DNA from: DATAQC01 sp038232455
GTDB taxonomy: Bacteria; Actinomycetota; Acidimicrobiia; Acidimicrobiales; AC-14
Length of the DNA stretch: 6,352 nucleotides
Assembly (NCBI GenBank): GCA_038232455.1
Contig: JBBSHU010000144.1
Location: forward strand, 1 to 6,352
Direction: 5' to 3'
Under the pieces are notes generated by a model that was not told the origin of the DNA, made no database searches, and saw nothing but the letters and a program-made list of their open reading frames with translations. Shown here one piece after another: positions 5,875-6,352 of the stretch. The position numbers and the translations under genes were made by a program. Every line of letters begins with the position of its first letter. Positions within the stretch are counted from its first letter, which is position 1.

Positions 5875-6298
5875 GGCTGGTGGGTGCCCGAGCCCCGTCG
5901 TGCATTGCTCCGACGCTCCGCGAAGGATAGGAAGCAGGTCCGACAATCTGGGCCGCGGAGAGTTTTTTGCCGACCATCCGTTCGCGGCGCAGAGCTGGGC
6001 TTAGTGAGCCGTGCATGCGCCACCGCGCCCTGCCGCCGCGACATCCCGTCCCGGTAGTCGACTGTCCATCGGGAGCGCCGCAGGCCGGCCGGGGTGCGCT
6101 GATGATCATGTCCCGTTAGACCCGTCCGGTTTGGATTCCGGCTCAGGGGCGCCATACGGCACATGATCGTCGGCCCCAGCACCCAGCACCCGGGATGCCG
6201 TGTGAATTGCACCGGGTAACTGGCACGGTTCTCGCAGCGTTATCTGACCGGTCCTGGAGGGCCGAGCTGCCGTCGTAAGGGGAAAGGGTCTAGCGGCA
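5875..6298. other. Region without a convincing gene
   Basis: Open frames here on both strands have poor, arginine- or proline-rich composition and no recognisable motif, and several are antisense shadows of the coiled-coil gene. Structures seen are a long imperfect hairpin (6098-6174) and a weak stem, CTCCGC (5916-5921) with GCGGAG (5955-5960), followed by T6 (5963-5968). The latter could be a plus-strand terminator but has a 33-nt loop. No tRNA, CRISPR or clear promoter was recognised. Confidence 0.4.
6098..6174. repeat. Long imperfect inverted repeat / hairpin
   Basis: Arms 6098-6116 and 6156-6174 can form 18 of 19 pairs, two of them G-U, with a single C-C mismatch. The core words are GATGATCATGT (6101-6111) and ACATGATCGTC (6161-6171), then CCGT (6113-6116) with ACGG (6156-6159). 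The 39-nt interior carries its own small stem, CCGG (6126-6129) with CCGG (6138-6141). Possible identities are a structured RNA, a recombination site, a miniature mobile element or a regulatory site. No known family was recognised. Confidence 0.5.
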
Positions 6299-6352
6299 AT
6301 GCAACTGGCTGAAGCGTGCAGCGTCGCGGATGTACGTGGATTGTGGGCGGAG
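6299..6352 (+). CDS. Possible start of a gene running off the window
   Basis: The ATG at 6299 opens 18 codons (MQLAEACSVADVRGLWAE) with no stop before the window ends. GGAAAGGG (6281-6288) upstream could be a ribosome binding site, but its spacing of about 10 nt is rather long. Too short to identify; the codon pattern is compatible with coding but not decisive. Confidence 0.25.
   Translation, partial: MQLAEACSVADVRGLWAE

Noticed and set aside
5702..6004. Plus-strand hydrophobic open frame
   Set aside because: It is antisense to the coiled-coil gene; its hydrophobic look is the complement of Lys/Glu-rich codons, and it has no ribosome binding site.
6115..6121. GTTAGAC, matching the GTTRRRY core of integron attC sites, next to a large hairpin
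   Set aside because: No partner RYYYAAC box lies at a suitable distance on the correct side in either orientation, and the hairpin arms are not placed as in attC. The 7-mer is likely chance.
6126..6141. T-arm-like segment (CCGG-loop-CCGG with GGATTCC) suggesting a tRNA
   Set aside because: The loop is 8 nt, the TTCRANY pattern is not met, and no acceptor, D or anticodon arms fit around it.

Overview
The window is strongly GC-rich, with third codon positions dominated by G and C, frequent GTG/TTG starts and one apparently leaderless promoter. This suggests a high-GC actinobacterium (inference; no rRNA or taxonomic marker gene is present).

Layout. Positions 1-1505 hold two class I S-adenosylmethionine-dependent methyltransferase genes on the plus strand. 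The first (56-763) has a recognisable -35/-10 promoter with two overlapping dyad symmetries and almost no room for a 5' UTR. The second (870-1505) has a good Shine-Dalgarno and a GTG start. An intergenic stretch (1506-1782) follows, rich in inverted and direct repeats: a strong hairpin, a dif-like imperfect palindrome, a 14-bp palindrome and repeated TCGGCACTT words.

Positions 1783-5430 are the core of a Tn3-family transposon. A large transposase gene (tnpA) overlaps by ATGA a gene for a short tyrosine site-specific recombinase, the likely cointegrate resolution enzyme in place of a serine resolvase. Both genes are broken by a -1 frameshift. The tnpA break lies near 3096 and separates the N-terminal region from the DDE catalytic part. 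The recombinase break is at a C6 run (5252-5257), just before the HxxR catalytic motif. Repairing one base in each restores about 976 aa and 240 aa, with every catalytic motif present. The lesions are therefore recent or are sequencing errors. No convincing terminal inverted repeats or target duplication could be found by eye.

Downstream, a convergent minus-strand gene (5859-5443) encodes a short charged coiled-coil protein. It resembles the N-terminal coiled-coil module of some actinobacterial multidomain proteins and ends 12 bp from the recombinase stop, so it may have been truncated when the transposon landed. The remaining right end (about 5860-6298) has no convincing gene. It holds a long imperfect hairpin (6098-6174), and a possible gene start at 6299 runs off the window.

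The transposase and recombinase would act together in replicative transposition and cointegrate resolution. The methyltransferases could be host genes or cargo; without the transposon ends this cannot be settled here.
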